From Eubacteriaceae bacterium ES3 (GTDB lineage Bacteria; Bacillota; Clostridia; Eubacteriales; Eubacteriaceae): a DNA stretch of 64,000 bases. Shown piece after piece: positions 36,034 to 43,115 of the stretch. Each line of letters starts with the position of its first letter. Within the stretch, counting starts at the first letter, position 1. The notes under the pieces are model-generated. The model had not been told where the DNA came from and did not search any database. It worked only from the letters and a program-made list of their open reading frames with translations. The DNA lies in assembly GCA_030586155.1 (NCBI GenBank), contig CP130741.1:2350680-2414679 (forward strand), in the 5' to 3' direction. The position numbers and the translations under genes are program-made.

Positions 36034-36923
36034 TACCCCACCTCATTTCTGCTCTCAAAGAAGGCACTTGCATTCTCATAAAAAATCTTTTCAATAATCC
36101 TATCAGTTAAGCCCATCTGGGATAAATAAGCTTTTAAGGACATTAACTTATCGGGACAATCAAGCTCACTACTTACATCTGCTCCGTCAAAATCACTGCC
36201 GGAGGCGATGACATCCTGACCACCCAGTTCAAGCATCCGATAAATGTGTCTGAAAATCGCTTCCTTGGGCTCAAACCGACCATCACCGACAAAAGGCTCA
36301 TGAAGGTTAAAACCTACCAGACCGCCCCTTCGGACAATTTCCTTAAACTGCTCATCGGTCAGATTTCGGCTATGGTCAAATACTGACCGCATATTGGAAT
36401 GGGAAGCAACAAAAGGCTGACTGGTCAGTTGACAGACTTCATCAAAGCCCTGTTCATTAATATGGGAGAGATCGATGACCATTCCCTTGGTCTCCATTTC
36501 AACCACTACTTCACGACCAAACTTAGACAGACCGCCGGGCTTAAGATGACCTGAAGCGATGTCATTGCCGTTGTTCCAGGTCAGGGTCATCATCTTGAAT
36601 CCCCGATTGACATAATCTGCCACCATAGAGAGTTCCCCTCCCAGGGCAGCTCCGTTTTCGATGGAAAGCAGAATCTTTCTGTTCTCCCCTAATTCAGGGT
36701 AAGTTTCTTTCAGCCAATCCAAATAAGGAAGATGGGACAAGGTATGATTGATGGCTTCTTTCCCTGACAAATCTTCAGGTACGAACACAGCGAAAAAAAC
36801 CGTCAATTCATCAATATTTTGGCATTTATCCAGTGAAAAATGGCGAGAATACTCTTTTAAACCCTGTTTATTTTTCTTGAGCTCATAGAGTGTATCCATA
36901 TGCAGATCAAACCATCGATTCAT
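36033..36923 (-). CDS. Membrane dipeptidase-family (renal dipeptidase-like) hydrolase
   Basis: A 296-residue M19 dipeptidase-fold amidohydrolase. Metal ligands are visible: FDLHMDTLYEL (HxD), ILLSIENGAALGG (bridging glutamate), MVIDLSHINEQGF and FVASHSNMRSVFDHSRNL (histidines), and IASGSDFDGAD. Classical members hydrolyse dipeptides in which the second residue may be D. Within a purine operon, between the PreA-like reductase and the Mo hydroxylase, a small N-acyl, ureido or carbamoyl intermediate is a more likely substrate; this is inference. ATG 36923 is chosen, five codons' worth of upstream frame being unsupported; GGGTGA precedes it. Confidence 0.85.
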   Translation of the reverse strand: MNRWFDLHMDTLYELKKNKQGLKEYSRHFSLDKCQNIDELTVFFAVFVPEDLSGKEAINHTLSHLPYLDWLKETYPELGENRKILLSIENGAALGGELSMVADYVNRGFKMMTLTWNNGNDIASGHLKPGGLSKFGREVVVEMETKGMVIDLSHINEQGFDEVCQLTSQPFVASHSNMRSVFDHSRNLTDEQFKEIVRRGGLVGFNLHEPFVGDGRFEPKEAIFRHIYRMLELGGQDVIASGSDFDGADVSSELDCPDKLMSLKAYLSQMGLTDRIIEKIFYENASAFFESRNEVG

Positions 36924-36927
36924 AACG

Positions 36928-38061
36928 TCACCCAATTTTTCCAGTTAGCGCACCAGTGGGACACACATCCACACAAAGACCGCATTGTCGACACTTTTGC
37001 TCGTCAAACTTCATCTCCGGAAAATCAATCTCTCGAGCATCATAGCAACAGACTGTCACACACTTTCCACAATCGACACAATGGGCTTTGCCATTCTCAC
37101 AATAAGCATTGAAAGAAAATGTGAAGGGAGTCATGATTTCCTCAGAAACCATGTGCTCCAGAGCCACGCGATGAGCCTTGTCAACAGAGTCATAGCCCAG
37201 CGATTTTAGTCGTTTGGACAGGTCATAGCACATTTGTTCCACTGTTTCGACACCTTTAAGAATCCCAACCGTACAAAGACCCAAGCCGTAAGCACCGGCC
37301 ATCAGGTATTCGATGGCGTCATCCACTTTCATAATACCGCCGGTGGCATACAAGTTTTTTAGCTCTGGATGCTTTTTCGCAATATCAGCATTTATCCTTA
37401 GTGCGATTGGCCTAATCGCTTCTCCGGTGAGATAGCCGTAGCCGCCAGGCGTCATCATCGCTGGACGACCGGTAGTGACATCAATCTTCAGGGCCGGGCC
37501 GATAGAGTCAATGGCACAGATACCATCAGCACCCCGTTCAAGGCATTCACTGCCAATCTCAACCACATCCGGCCAGTTGCCACTGAGTTTACAGATAACC
37601 GGAATATCGACATGATTTTTAGTGTACTCCAGCATCGGAAGCATGGTGTCTTTCGTATAGGAAACCAGCTCAATCATATGGGCTCCTGCCAGTTCGGCAT
37701 CTCTGACGATGGCTTTGGCTTCTTCCGGCGTGTGGCCCACACTGGCAATTAAAGTCGCACCTGCTGCTACCGATTCAGGAATCTCCTTCTCATACCATTG
37801 AAGCCGATCAATATCCGCCCATTTCTCGCTGTTAATCAGACTGGTATTACCAATTCGACTCATATGGTTGGTCGGGTTTTCAGCCGCTTCAAGCCTGATG
37901 GTCTTTGTGACCACTGCACCAAACCCTGCCTGATGGGCCTTGATAATCCCTTCCGCCGCATAAGACAGCGGACCTGATGAAAGGATAAAGGGGCTTTGCA
38001 GCCTTTTTCCACAGAATTCAATATCGATTGCCGCACCTTCTAATCGGTTCTTATCAAACAT
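36928..38061 (-). CDS. PreA-like dihydroorotate/dihydropyrimidine dehydrogenase-fold reductase
   Basis: A 377-residue protein with an FMN-binding DHOD-type barrel (FILSSGPLSYAAEGIIKAHQAGFGAVVTKTI, ICKLSGNWPDVVEI, NLYATGGIMKVDDAIEYLMAGA; residues ~15-300) followed by two [4Fe-4S] motifs, CVDCGKCVTVCCYD and CRQCGLCVDVCPTGAL. This is the PreA layout, which in bacteria pairs with an NAD(P)H-oxidising PreT to reduce uracil. No PreT homologue is in the window, so reducing power may come from ferredoxin. In this operon it could reduce a purine- or pyrimidine-like ring before HyuA opens it. Confidence 0.88.
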   Translation of the reverse strand: MFDKNRLEGAAIDIEFCGKRLQSPFILSSGPLSYAAEGIIKAHQAGFGAVVTKTIRLEAAENPTNHMSRIGNTSLINSEKWADIDRLQWYEKEIPESVAAGATLIASVGHTPEEAKAIVRDAELAGAHMIELVSYTKDTMLPMLEYTKNHVDIPVICKLSGNWPDVVEIGSECLERGADGICAIDSIGPALKIDVTTGRPAMMTPGGYGYLTGEAIRPIALRINADIAKKHPELKNLYATGGIMKVDDAIEYLMAGAYGLGLCTVGILKGVETVEQMCYDLSKRLKSLGYDSVDKAHRVALEHMVSEEIMTPFTFSFNAYCENGKAHCVDCGKCVTVCCYDAREIDFPEMKFDEQKCRQCGLCVDVCPTGALTGKIG

Positions 38062-38064
38062 TTG

Positions 38065-39384
38065 CTATTCCTCCGTATTTACAGACCAGAAGCCCTGTGC
38101 CGCCGATCGCATTTCTTCTTTTACTTCCACCGCATTTATCGTCAGCAGTTTGCCATTGCGTTTAAGCCATTTGCCATCCACCATAACGTCCATGACATTT
38201 TGGGGATTCATAAAGAGGACAATCTGCTCATAAACATTGTGATCAGTGATTGGCGTTGGCAGATCAAGTGAAACACTGATGATATCTGCATAAGCCCCTG
38301 GAGCCAATTTACCGGCTTGAGGTTTTCCAATCGCTTCTGCCCCCATTTCTGTCGCCATCTTATAGACAGTCTCAGCAGACATGACCTGGGGGTTCTTCTG
38401 GTTGGCTTTGTGCATCAGAAAGGCCCCACGCATCACTTCAAAGAAGTTGTTGATGTAGCCATCGGTTCCCAGACCGACGGTCATACCACGTTCCAGCATT
38501 TTCGTTAAAGGGGCAAACCCTCCGCCCACTTCACAATTGGAAAGCGGCATGGATACAGCCCTGACTTGTCGTTTGGCCAGTATATCCAGCTCTTGGTCTG
38601 AGACCTGTACCACCTGGGAGGCCAGAACCGATTCATCCAGATAATTATGGCCCTCATAAATGTCAACCGGCTTCTCATTTCGGTTTTTAAGACACCATTC
38701 CGGTTCATAATCGCTTTCGCTCAAATGCATATGAATCGTAGTGCCAATACTTTTGGCCATTTCTTTGGCCCTAATCACAAATTCGTCGGAACAGGTGAAA
38801 AGGGTATGGATGCTCATAATACCATCTACGAGCCCTTGAGTTTCACTGGCCTTTTCAATAAATCGCAGGTTTTCTTCCAGCCAGCCAATTCCATTCTCAG
38901 CACTGATTCTTTCACAGGCTTCAATAGAAAGGCGTCCACGCAATCCACTGGCTTCAATGATACTTTTTTCAAGTTCCAGAACCCCCGGTTTGGCCATGGG
39001 TGCTTCCAGTACATCAACAAATGAAGTAACACCGCTTTCAATCATCTCAAGACAGGCCATTTTAGTCGTAGCAGTCACCTCAGCATGATCCACACGATTT
39101 TCAATATATGGCCACCAGTAATCTTCAAGAAAATCGCTAAAATCCTCAACAATCGATGCCACATGGATGCCATGAGACAGAAATCCATACATATGGTTGT
39201 GGCCGTTAACAAATCCTGGCATCAGCATCCTGTCTTCGAATTGAAGCCGCTCATCACAAGGCTCTTTTTCAAAGTCTCTTGTAGGTCCTATACCCATAAT
39301 GATCCCGTCTTCAATCAAAATGCTCCAATTTTTTTTCAAACCGTCTGTGGCCAGTAACCACTTGGCATCCATTATCATTCGCAT
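38065..39384 (-). CDS. Amidohydrolase-family deaminase (chlorohydrolase/SsnA-like group)
   Basis: A 439-residue metal-dependent TIM-barrel deaminase. Metal ligands: MPGFVNGHNHMYGFL (HxH), IHMHLSESD (third histidine with following glutamate), and LGTDGYINN (aspartate). The segment IESGVTSFVDVLEAP is distinctive. It belongs to the guanine deaminase/TrzA/MtaD/SsnA class but is not SsnA itself, which lies at 46289. The substrate could be an amino-purine or cyclic amidine. It follows hyuA by 13 bases and precedes the PreA-like gene by 3, so it works in the same pathway. GGAGG supports the start. Confidence 0.82.
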   Translation of the reverse strand: MRMIMDAKWLLATDGLKKNWSILIEDGIIMGIGPTRDFEKEPCDERLQFEDRMLMPGFVNGHNHMYGFLSHGIHVASIVEDFSDFLEDYWWPYIENRVDHAEVTATTKMACLEMIESGVTSFVDVLEAPMAKPGVLELEKSIIEASGLRGRLSIEACERISAENGIGWLEENLRFIEKASETQGLVDGIMSIHTLFTCSDEFVIRAKEMAKSIGTTIHMHLSESDYEPEWCLKNRNEKPVDIYEGHNYLDESVLASQVVQVSDQELDILAKRQVRAVSMPLSNCEVGGGFAPLTKMLERGMTVGLGTDGYINNFFEVMRGAFLMHKANQKNPQVMSAETVYKMATEMGAEAIGKPQAGKLAPGAYADIISVSLDLPTPITDHNVYEQIVLFMNPQNVMDVMVDGKWLKRNGKLLTINAVEVKEEMRSAAQGFWSVNTEE

Positions 39385-39397
39385 TATGCTTCCTCCA

Positions 39398-40783
39398 TCA
39401 CTTAAAAGATCTTCTTTTGATAAACCGACCCTCGGGTATGACTAGCTTGTCCTGCATCTCATCCAATAGCAGGCCATCCTCAACCACCTGTCTGCCCCTT
39501 AAAAAAACGTGCTCAACGCTGCAATTTGTTTTCCAGTTTTCATATGGTGTGTAATCGACCTCCTGATGTTGACTATCCTTTGAAATGAGCGTTTCCTTAT
39601 CCAGTCGCACAAGGATCAGATCAGCATCACTGCCCACGGCAAGACACCCTTTTTGCGGGTACATGCCAAAGATTTTTGCCGGATTTCCCGATAAAACCTG
39701 GGACAATTGGATCAGATCCATCCCTCTTTCCAAACCATGATGGATAGATAAGACCATTCGGTTTTCAACAGATGGCATCCCTTTGGGAATATTTCTGAAA
39801 TCCGTCAAGTCTTCATCCTTCTGACTATGCAGATTAAAAGAGCAGTGATCGGTGGCAATATTCTGTATTACTCCTTCAAATAGACCCTGCCACAGCTTTT
39901 CCTGGTCTTCCTTTTTACGAAGAGGCGGACTTATCATGAATTTAGCCGCTTCTTGAGCTTCCAACTGGTATCGCTTCTCATCCAAAAGTAAATACTGGGG
40001 ACAGGTTTCAGCGTAAATATCAGAAAAGTTTTTTCGCCCTTCAAGAATCGCATCCAGTCCGGCAGCCGAGCTCAGGTGGACAATATAGATTGGTGCCTGA
40101 ACTTGAGCCGCCAAAGAAATAAAGCTGTCAATTGCTTCTACTTCTGCGTTTTCCGGTCTTGATGCCGGGTAATATGCAGGTGTTAACAACCCTTTATCTG
40201 CCATCTGGTCCTCAAGTCCTTCAATTATCTCACCACGCTCACAGTGACAACTGACCAGGGTCCCTAATTCGCCTGATGTCTTCAGGAGTTCCCTAATTGT
40301 CCCGGTATCGCCCATGCCTTCCAGGTTGGTCATATAGATTTTAAAGGAAGTGACGCCTTGTTCTTTCATTTTAACCATTTCTTCTGGCATCCGCTCATGC
40401 CATTCGATGAGGGTCATATGGAATCCATAATCACACCAGGCTTTCCCCCTGGCCTTATGATGCCAGGTATCAAGAGCTGCTTGAAGAGACTGGCCCTGAC
40501 TCGGCTCGGTAAAATCAATCACTGTCGTTGTTCCACCAGCAAGGGCTGCTCTGGTACCGCGATAAAAGTCATCTGAGGTGGTTCCTCCAGACCAGGGCAT
40601 ATCAAAATGCGTATGGACATCAACACCACCCGGCATCAAAACCATGCCATCTGCATCAATGACTTTTTCTTCAGGTAAAAGCTTAAGCTCAGATTCAATT
40701 TCTGTAATAAGCTCTCCAATTATTCTCAGATCACCACTAAAAATATTTTCTTCTGTAACGATTCTAGCATTCTTGATTAACAT
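39398..40783 (-). CDS. hyuA: Dihydropyrimidinase/hydantoinase-type ring hydrolase
   Basis: A 461-residue cyclic amidohydrolase. GGVDVHTHFDMPWSGG (HxH metal ligands), GVTSFKIYMT with the carboxylated lysine, LVSCHCERGEII and IYIVHLSSAAG (histidines), and QNIATDHCSFNLHSQ (aspartate) are all intact. Such enzymes open dihydropyrimidine, hydantoin or related rings to ureido acids. In selenium-linked purine clusters HyuA probably opens a reduced urate-derived ring. It is the first gene of the eleven-gene operon (40783 to 26600); the region upstream carries a direct repeat and a hairpin that may control the whole operon. Confidence 0.92.
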   Translation of the reverse strand: MLIKNARIVTEENIFSGDLRIIGELITEIESELKLLPEEKVIDADGMVLMPGGVDVHTHFDMPWSGGTTSDDFYRGTRAALAGGTTTVIDFTEPSQGQSLQAALDTWHHKARGKAWCDYGFHMTLIEWHERMPEEMVKMKEQGVTSFKIYMTNLEGMGDTGTIRELLKTSGELGTLVSCHCERGEIIEGLEDQMADKGLLTPAYYPASRPENAEVEAIDSFISLAAQVQAPIYIVHLSSAAGLDAILEGRKNFSDIYAETCPQYLLLDEKRYQLEAQEAAKFMISPPLRKKEDQEKLWQGLFEGVIQNIATDHCSFNLHSQKDEDLTDFRNIPKGMPSVENRMVLSIHHGLERGMDLIQLSQVLSGNPAKIFGMYPQKGCLAVGSDADLILVRLDKETLISKDSQHQEVDYTPYENWKTNCSVEHVFLRGRQVVEDGLLLDEMQDKLVIPEGRFIKRRSFK

Positions 40784-40830
40784 ACTTGACCTTTCTACGT
40801 TTGAATAACTATCTCGATAAAACGATAGAA

Positions 40831-40875
40831 AACGCCAGCAAGCGGCCTTTGAAAAAGGTTACCAAACTGACGTCT
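40831..40875 (-). repeat. 45-base imperfect inverted repeat, copy A
   Basis: Minus strand ACGTCAG...CTGGCGT (7-bp stem, one G-T pair) with nested CCTTT/AAAGG pairing. Its two ends, AGACGTCAGTTT and CTTGCTGGCGTT, recur almost exactly at 52717-52760. It lies between a permease stop and hyuA and could be a terminator (TTTTC follows) or a leader hairpin. Confidence 0.6.
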
Positions 40876-40895
40876 ATCATATAATGTCTATCATA
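40872..40895 (-). promoter_or_regulatory. Tandem direct repeat upstream of the hyuA operon
   Basis: TATGATAGAC occurs twice on the minus strand, 14 bases start to start, about 90-110 bases before hyuA. One copy supplies a possible -10 (TATGAT) behind a weak -35 TAAACA at 16 bases. It is a candidate regulator-binding site for the main operon and differs from the shared dyad motif. Confidence 0.45.
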
Positions 40896-40929
40896 ACTGT
40901 TTAGTCTTTAACTATTCTTTTTTAAGCGC

Positions 40930-41805
40930 TTATTTACCCTTGCTAAATGGTACTCCCAGGGCACAGGGATCGCCTGATTTCTGGCCAAAGACCGAAACCA
41001 TGACAATGGTCAGCACATAGGGAATCATTAAAAGCAGCTGGGTTGGTATGTCACTGCCAAAGGACTGAATCCTGAACTGCATGGCCTCTCCCGCACCAAA
41101 GAGCAGGACCGCCAGCAAAGCACCCACAGGGGTGTATCTGCCGAAAATAACCGCCGCCAGGGCAATAAAGCCACGGCCGCTGACCATATTTTCGGTGAAA
41201 AAAGACAACAGACCCAGTGACAGATAGGCGCCGCCCGCTCCAATAAACATCGAGCCGCCAATGGTACTCAGGTATCGGATTTTTTCAACACTGAGACCCA
41301 CAGAATCAATCGCCGCCGGATATTCACCGGTTGCTCTGACTCTCAGCCCCGGTCTGGTCTTGTACAGAAACAGACTCAGCAGGATAACCGCCAGAATCGT
41401 CAGGTACACCGGCAGGGTAAAACCGCCGCCAATCTCTGTAAATCCTGCCACCTTCATCGACCCTTCCTTCATCCCAAACAGGGTCCGGTAGAGGGTCGTC
41501 GTCAGGCCTTCAGCAATGATATTCAGGGCAATCCCCACCACCACCTGATTGGCTTTGATTCCCACCGTCAGCCAGGCAAAGAGCAGGCCGACCACTGCGC
41601 TGACACCCAGAGCAAAGAGCATTCCCAGCCACACATTGCCAAACAGATAGGACCCGACCACACCGGAAAAGGCACCAATCAGCATCATCCCTTCCGCTCC
41701 GATATTTATCACACCGGCCAGGTGCATGATCAGAATCCCCATTGCCGCCAGAAGAATCGGCGTTGATGTATTTATTACAGTTGTCAGGAAACTTAATAGA
41801 TTCAC
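40930..41805 (-). CDS. Nucleoside/nucleobase ABC permease, YufQ-like (copy 1)
   Basis: A 291-residue hydrophobic inner-membrane permease of the BPD_transp_2 type used with BmpA-family binding proteins (YufQ/NupQ). MNLLSFLTTVINTSTPILLAAMG begins the first helix; HLAGVINIGAEGMMLIGAFSG and RATGEYPAAIDSVGLSVEKIRYLS, the cytoplasmic coupling region, are typical. The GTG start overlaps the preceding permease stop by 4 bases. It is all but identical to 57456-58331. No binding protein or ATPase gene accompanies this copy, so it must share those of copy 2 or be redundant. Confidence 0.93.
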   Translation of the reverse strand: MNLLSFLTTVINTSTPILLAAMGILIMHLAGVINIGAEGMMLIGAFSGVVGSYLFGNVWLGMLFALGVSAVVGLLFAWLTVGIKANQVVVGIALNIIAEGLTTTLYRTLFGMKEGSMKVAGFTEIGGGFTLPVYLTILAVILLSLFLYKTRPGLRVRATGEYPAAIDSVGLSVEKIRYLSTIGGSMFIGAGGAYLSLGLLSFFTENMVSGRGFIALAAVIFGRYTPVGALLAVLLFGAGEAMQFRIQSFGSDIPTQLLLMIPYVLTIVMVSVFGQKSGDPCALGVPFSKGK

Positions 41806-42903
41806 TGGGATACTTCCTTTCTTTCCAACCGCTTTCTTTCAAGAAGCTTTCCTAAACCCTCAGACTTTTTGAAGCTGAACGGCTTGAACTGATCCACCAC
41901 CACAAATATGATAACCAGTCCCTGGATGATATAGATGACGGCAATCGGCAGTCGGGTGAACATCTGAACCGCGTTTCCGCCGCTTCTAAGAGCACCGAAC
42001 AGAATCGAGGAGAAGAAAATTCCGATGGCACTGCTGTTGCCCAGAAGGGCTACCGCAATCCCGTCAAAACCGTATCCAGCCGACAGACCTTCCAGCAGTT
42101 TATGCTGAACGCCCAGCACTTCCATGCTGCCCGCCAGGCCACCGATTCCGCCCGAAATAACCATCGCCATCAGCACCATCCGTTTTACCGGAATCCCTAC
42201 ATATTCAGCGGCGTCTTTGTTGGTTCCCACTGTTGCCATTCTGAATCCCTGGGGGGTATATTTCCAGTAGATATAATAGACCACCAAGGCCGCCAGAGCA
42301 ATGAATAATCCAATCGTCAGCTGGCTGTTGGGAATCAGCTTAATCAGCTTGGCACTGTCCATGATGATGTCCGACTGGGGATAGGTCGCCTTTTCTTCCA
42401 TCATCGGTCCGTTGACCAGGGCTGATACGATATACACTGCCACATAGTTCATCATTACTGTGGTAATCATTTCGCTGGCATTAAAACGGTTCTTTAAAAA
42501 TCCGACAATCCCTCCCCAGAAGGCGCCTCCGATAAAACCTGCCAGGAGTGCCAGCGGCACATGCAGCACCATCGGCAGCTCCATATAGACCGCGACATAT
42601 GTGGAAAACAGGGCTCCCATGTAAAGCTGGCCTTCGATCCCGATATTGACCAGGCCGCACTTATAGGCAAATCCATAGGACAGACCGACAAAAATCAGCG
42701 TTGTCGCTTTGACCAGTGTTGCCGCAATGGCCATTTTTGAACCAAAGGCCCCCTGCCACATGACCTGATAAACTTCCACCGGATTCTGCTGAATCAGAGC
42801 TATGATGAGTGCTCCGAATATCAGCGCAAATACAATGGATAAGAGGGGTTTTATTATATTTGTTTGCAGTTTCATTGATGCCTCCTGAGTATGGTTCAAT
42901 CTT
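40932..42903. repeat. Segmental duplication of the permease pair, copy 1
   Basis: About 1.97 kb matches 57458-59414 with only scattered base changes and one 15-base indel. Similarity stops abruptly just past the distal permease stop on the left and 28 bases before the proximal permease start on the right; the promoters beyond are similar but more diverged. Confidence 0.93.
41802..42875 (-). CDS. Nucleoside/nucleobase ABC permease, YufP-like (copy 1)
   Basis: A 357-residue permease with about 8-10 membrane helices, YufP/NupP type: LVNIGIEGQLYMGALFSTYVA, NRFNASEMITTVMMNYVAVYIV, and MATVGTNKDAAEYVGIPVKRMVLMAM (cytoplasmic loop contacting the ATPase). It pairs with the next permease to form the channel. 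Compared with copy 2 (58328) it has a five-residue tandem insertion near the C-terminus (ERKRLERK against ERK). ATG 42875 follows CAGGAGG; a longer frame upstream crosses the leader and is not used. Its promoter and a leader terminator lie at 42971-43104. Confidence 0.92.
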   Translation of the reverse strand: MKLQTNIIKPLLSIVFALIFGALIIALIQQNPVEVYQVMWQGAFGSKMAIAATLVKATTLIFVGLSYGFAYKCGLVNIGIEGQLYMGALFSTYVAVYMELPMVLHVPLALLAGFIGGAFWGGIVGFLKNRFNASEMITTVMMNYVAVYIVSALVNGPMMEEKATYPQSDIIMDSAKLIKLIPNSQLTIGLFIALAALVVYYIYWKYTPQGFRMATVGTNKDAAEYVGIPVKRMVLMAMVISGGIGGLAGSMEVLGVQHKLLEGLSAGYGFDGIAVALLGNSSAIGIFFSSILFGALRSGGNAVQMFTRLPIAVIYIIQGLVIIFVVVDQFKPFSFKKSEGLGKLLERKRLERKEVSQ

Positions 42904-42970
42904 AATTCCCTGATTTTTCTAAACTTTTCAGTCCTTATGGAGCCAATATCTTTATTCTATATTCTCTGGC

Positions 42971-43011
42971 AAAAAATAAAGGCGCATTGATTAAAAATCA
43001 ATAACGCCTTT
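42971..43011 (-). terminator. Intrinsic terminator inside the permease leader (copy 1)
   Basis: Minus strand AAAGGCG-tt-ATTGATT-ttt-AATCAAT-g-CGCCTTT followed by ATTTTTT. It lies only ~35 bases after the predicted transcription start and ~100 bases before the permease ATG, so it is placed as an attenuator. It could also stop read-through from the deaminase upstream. Confidence 0.72.
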
Positions 43012-43044
43012 GTTATTTCGATACAATATTTTCTTTGTGCCGTA

Positions 43045-43104
43045 ATAATAACATGGTTATCCTATGATGTCAACATAAATCTCATCGCAATAATAATTTA
43101 TTAT
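43045..43104 (-). promoter_or_regulatory. Promoter and operator of permease copy 1
   Basis: TTGACA (43068-43073), a 17-base spacer and TATTAT (43045-43050). Directly upstream is TTATTGCGATGAGAT (43079-43093), matching the shared motif, and a perfect AT dyad ATAATAA-T-TTATTAT (43090-43104). The position next to the -35 suits an activator. Confidence 0.75.
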
Positions 43105-43115
43105 CACGACTTTTT

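Noticed and set aside
40784-40929. Moco or other known riboswitch upstream of hyuA
   Set aside because: The structured part is a single ~45-base stem with a nested hairpin; it is too short for the Moco motif, and a sister copy sits at the end of another operon, which fits a terminator better.
42876-43115. Guanine/xanthine riboswitch in the permease leader
   Set aside because: The RNA between the predicted start and the terminator is only ~35-40 bases, and the conserved purine-aptamer core and its two loop sequences are not seen.
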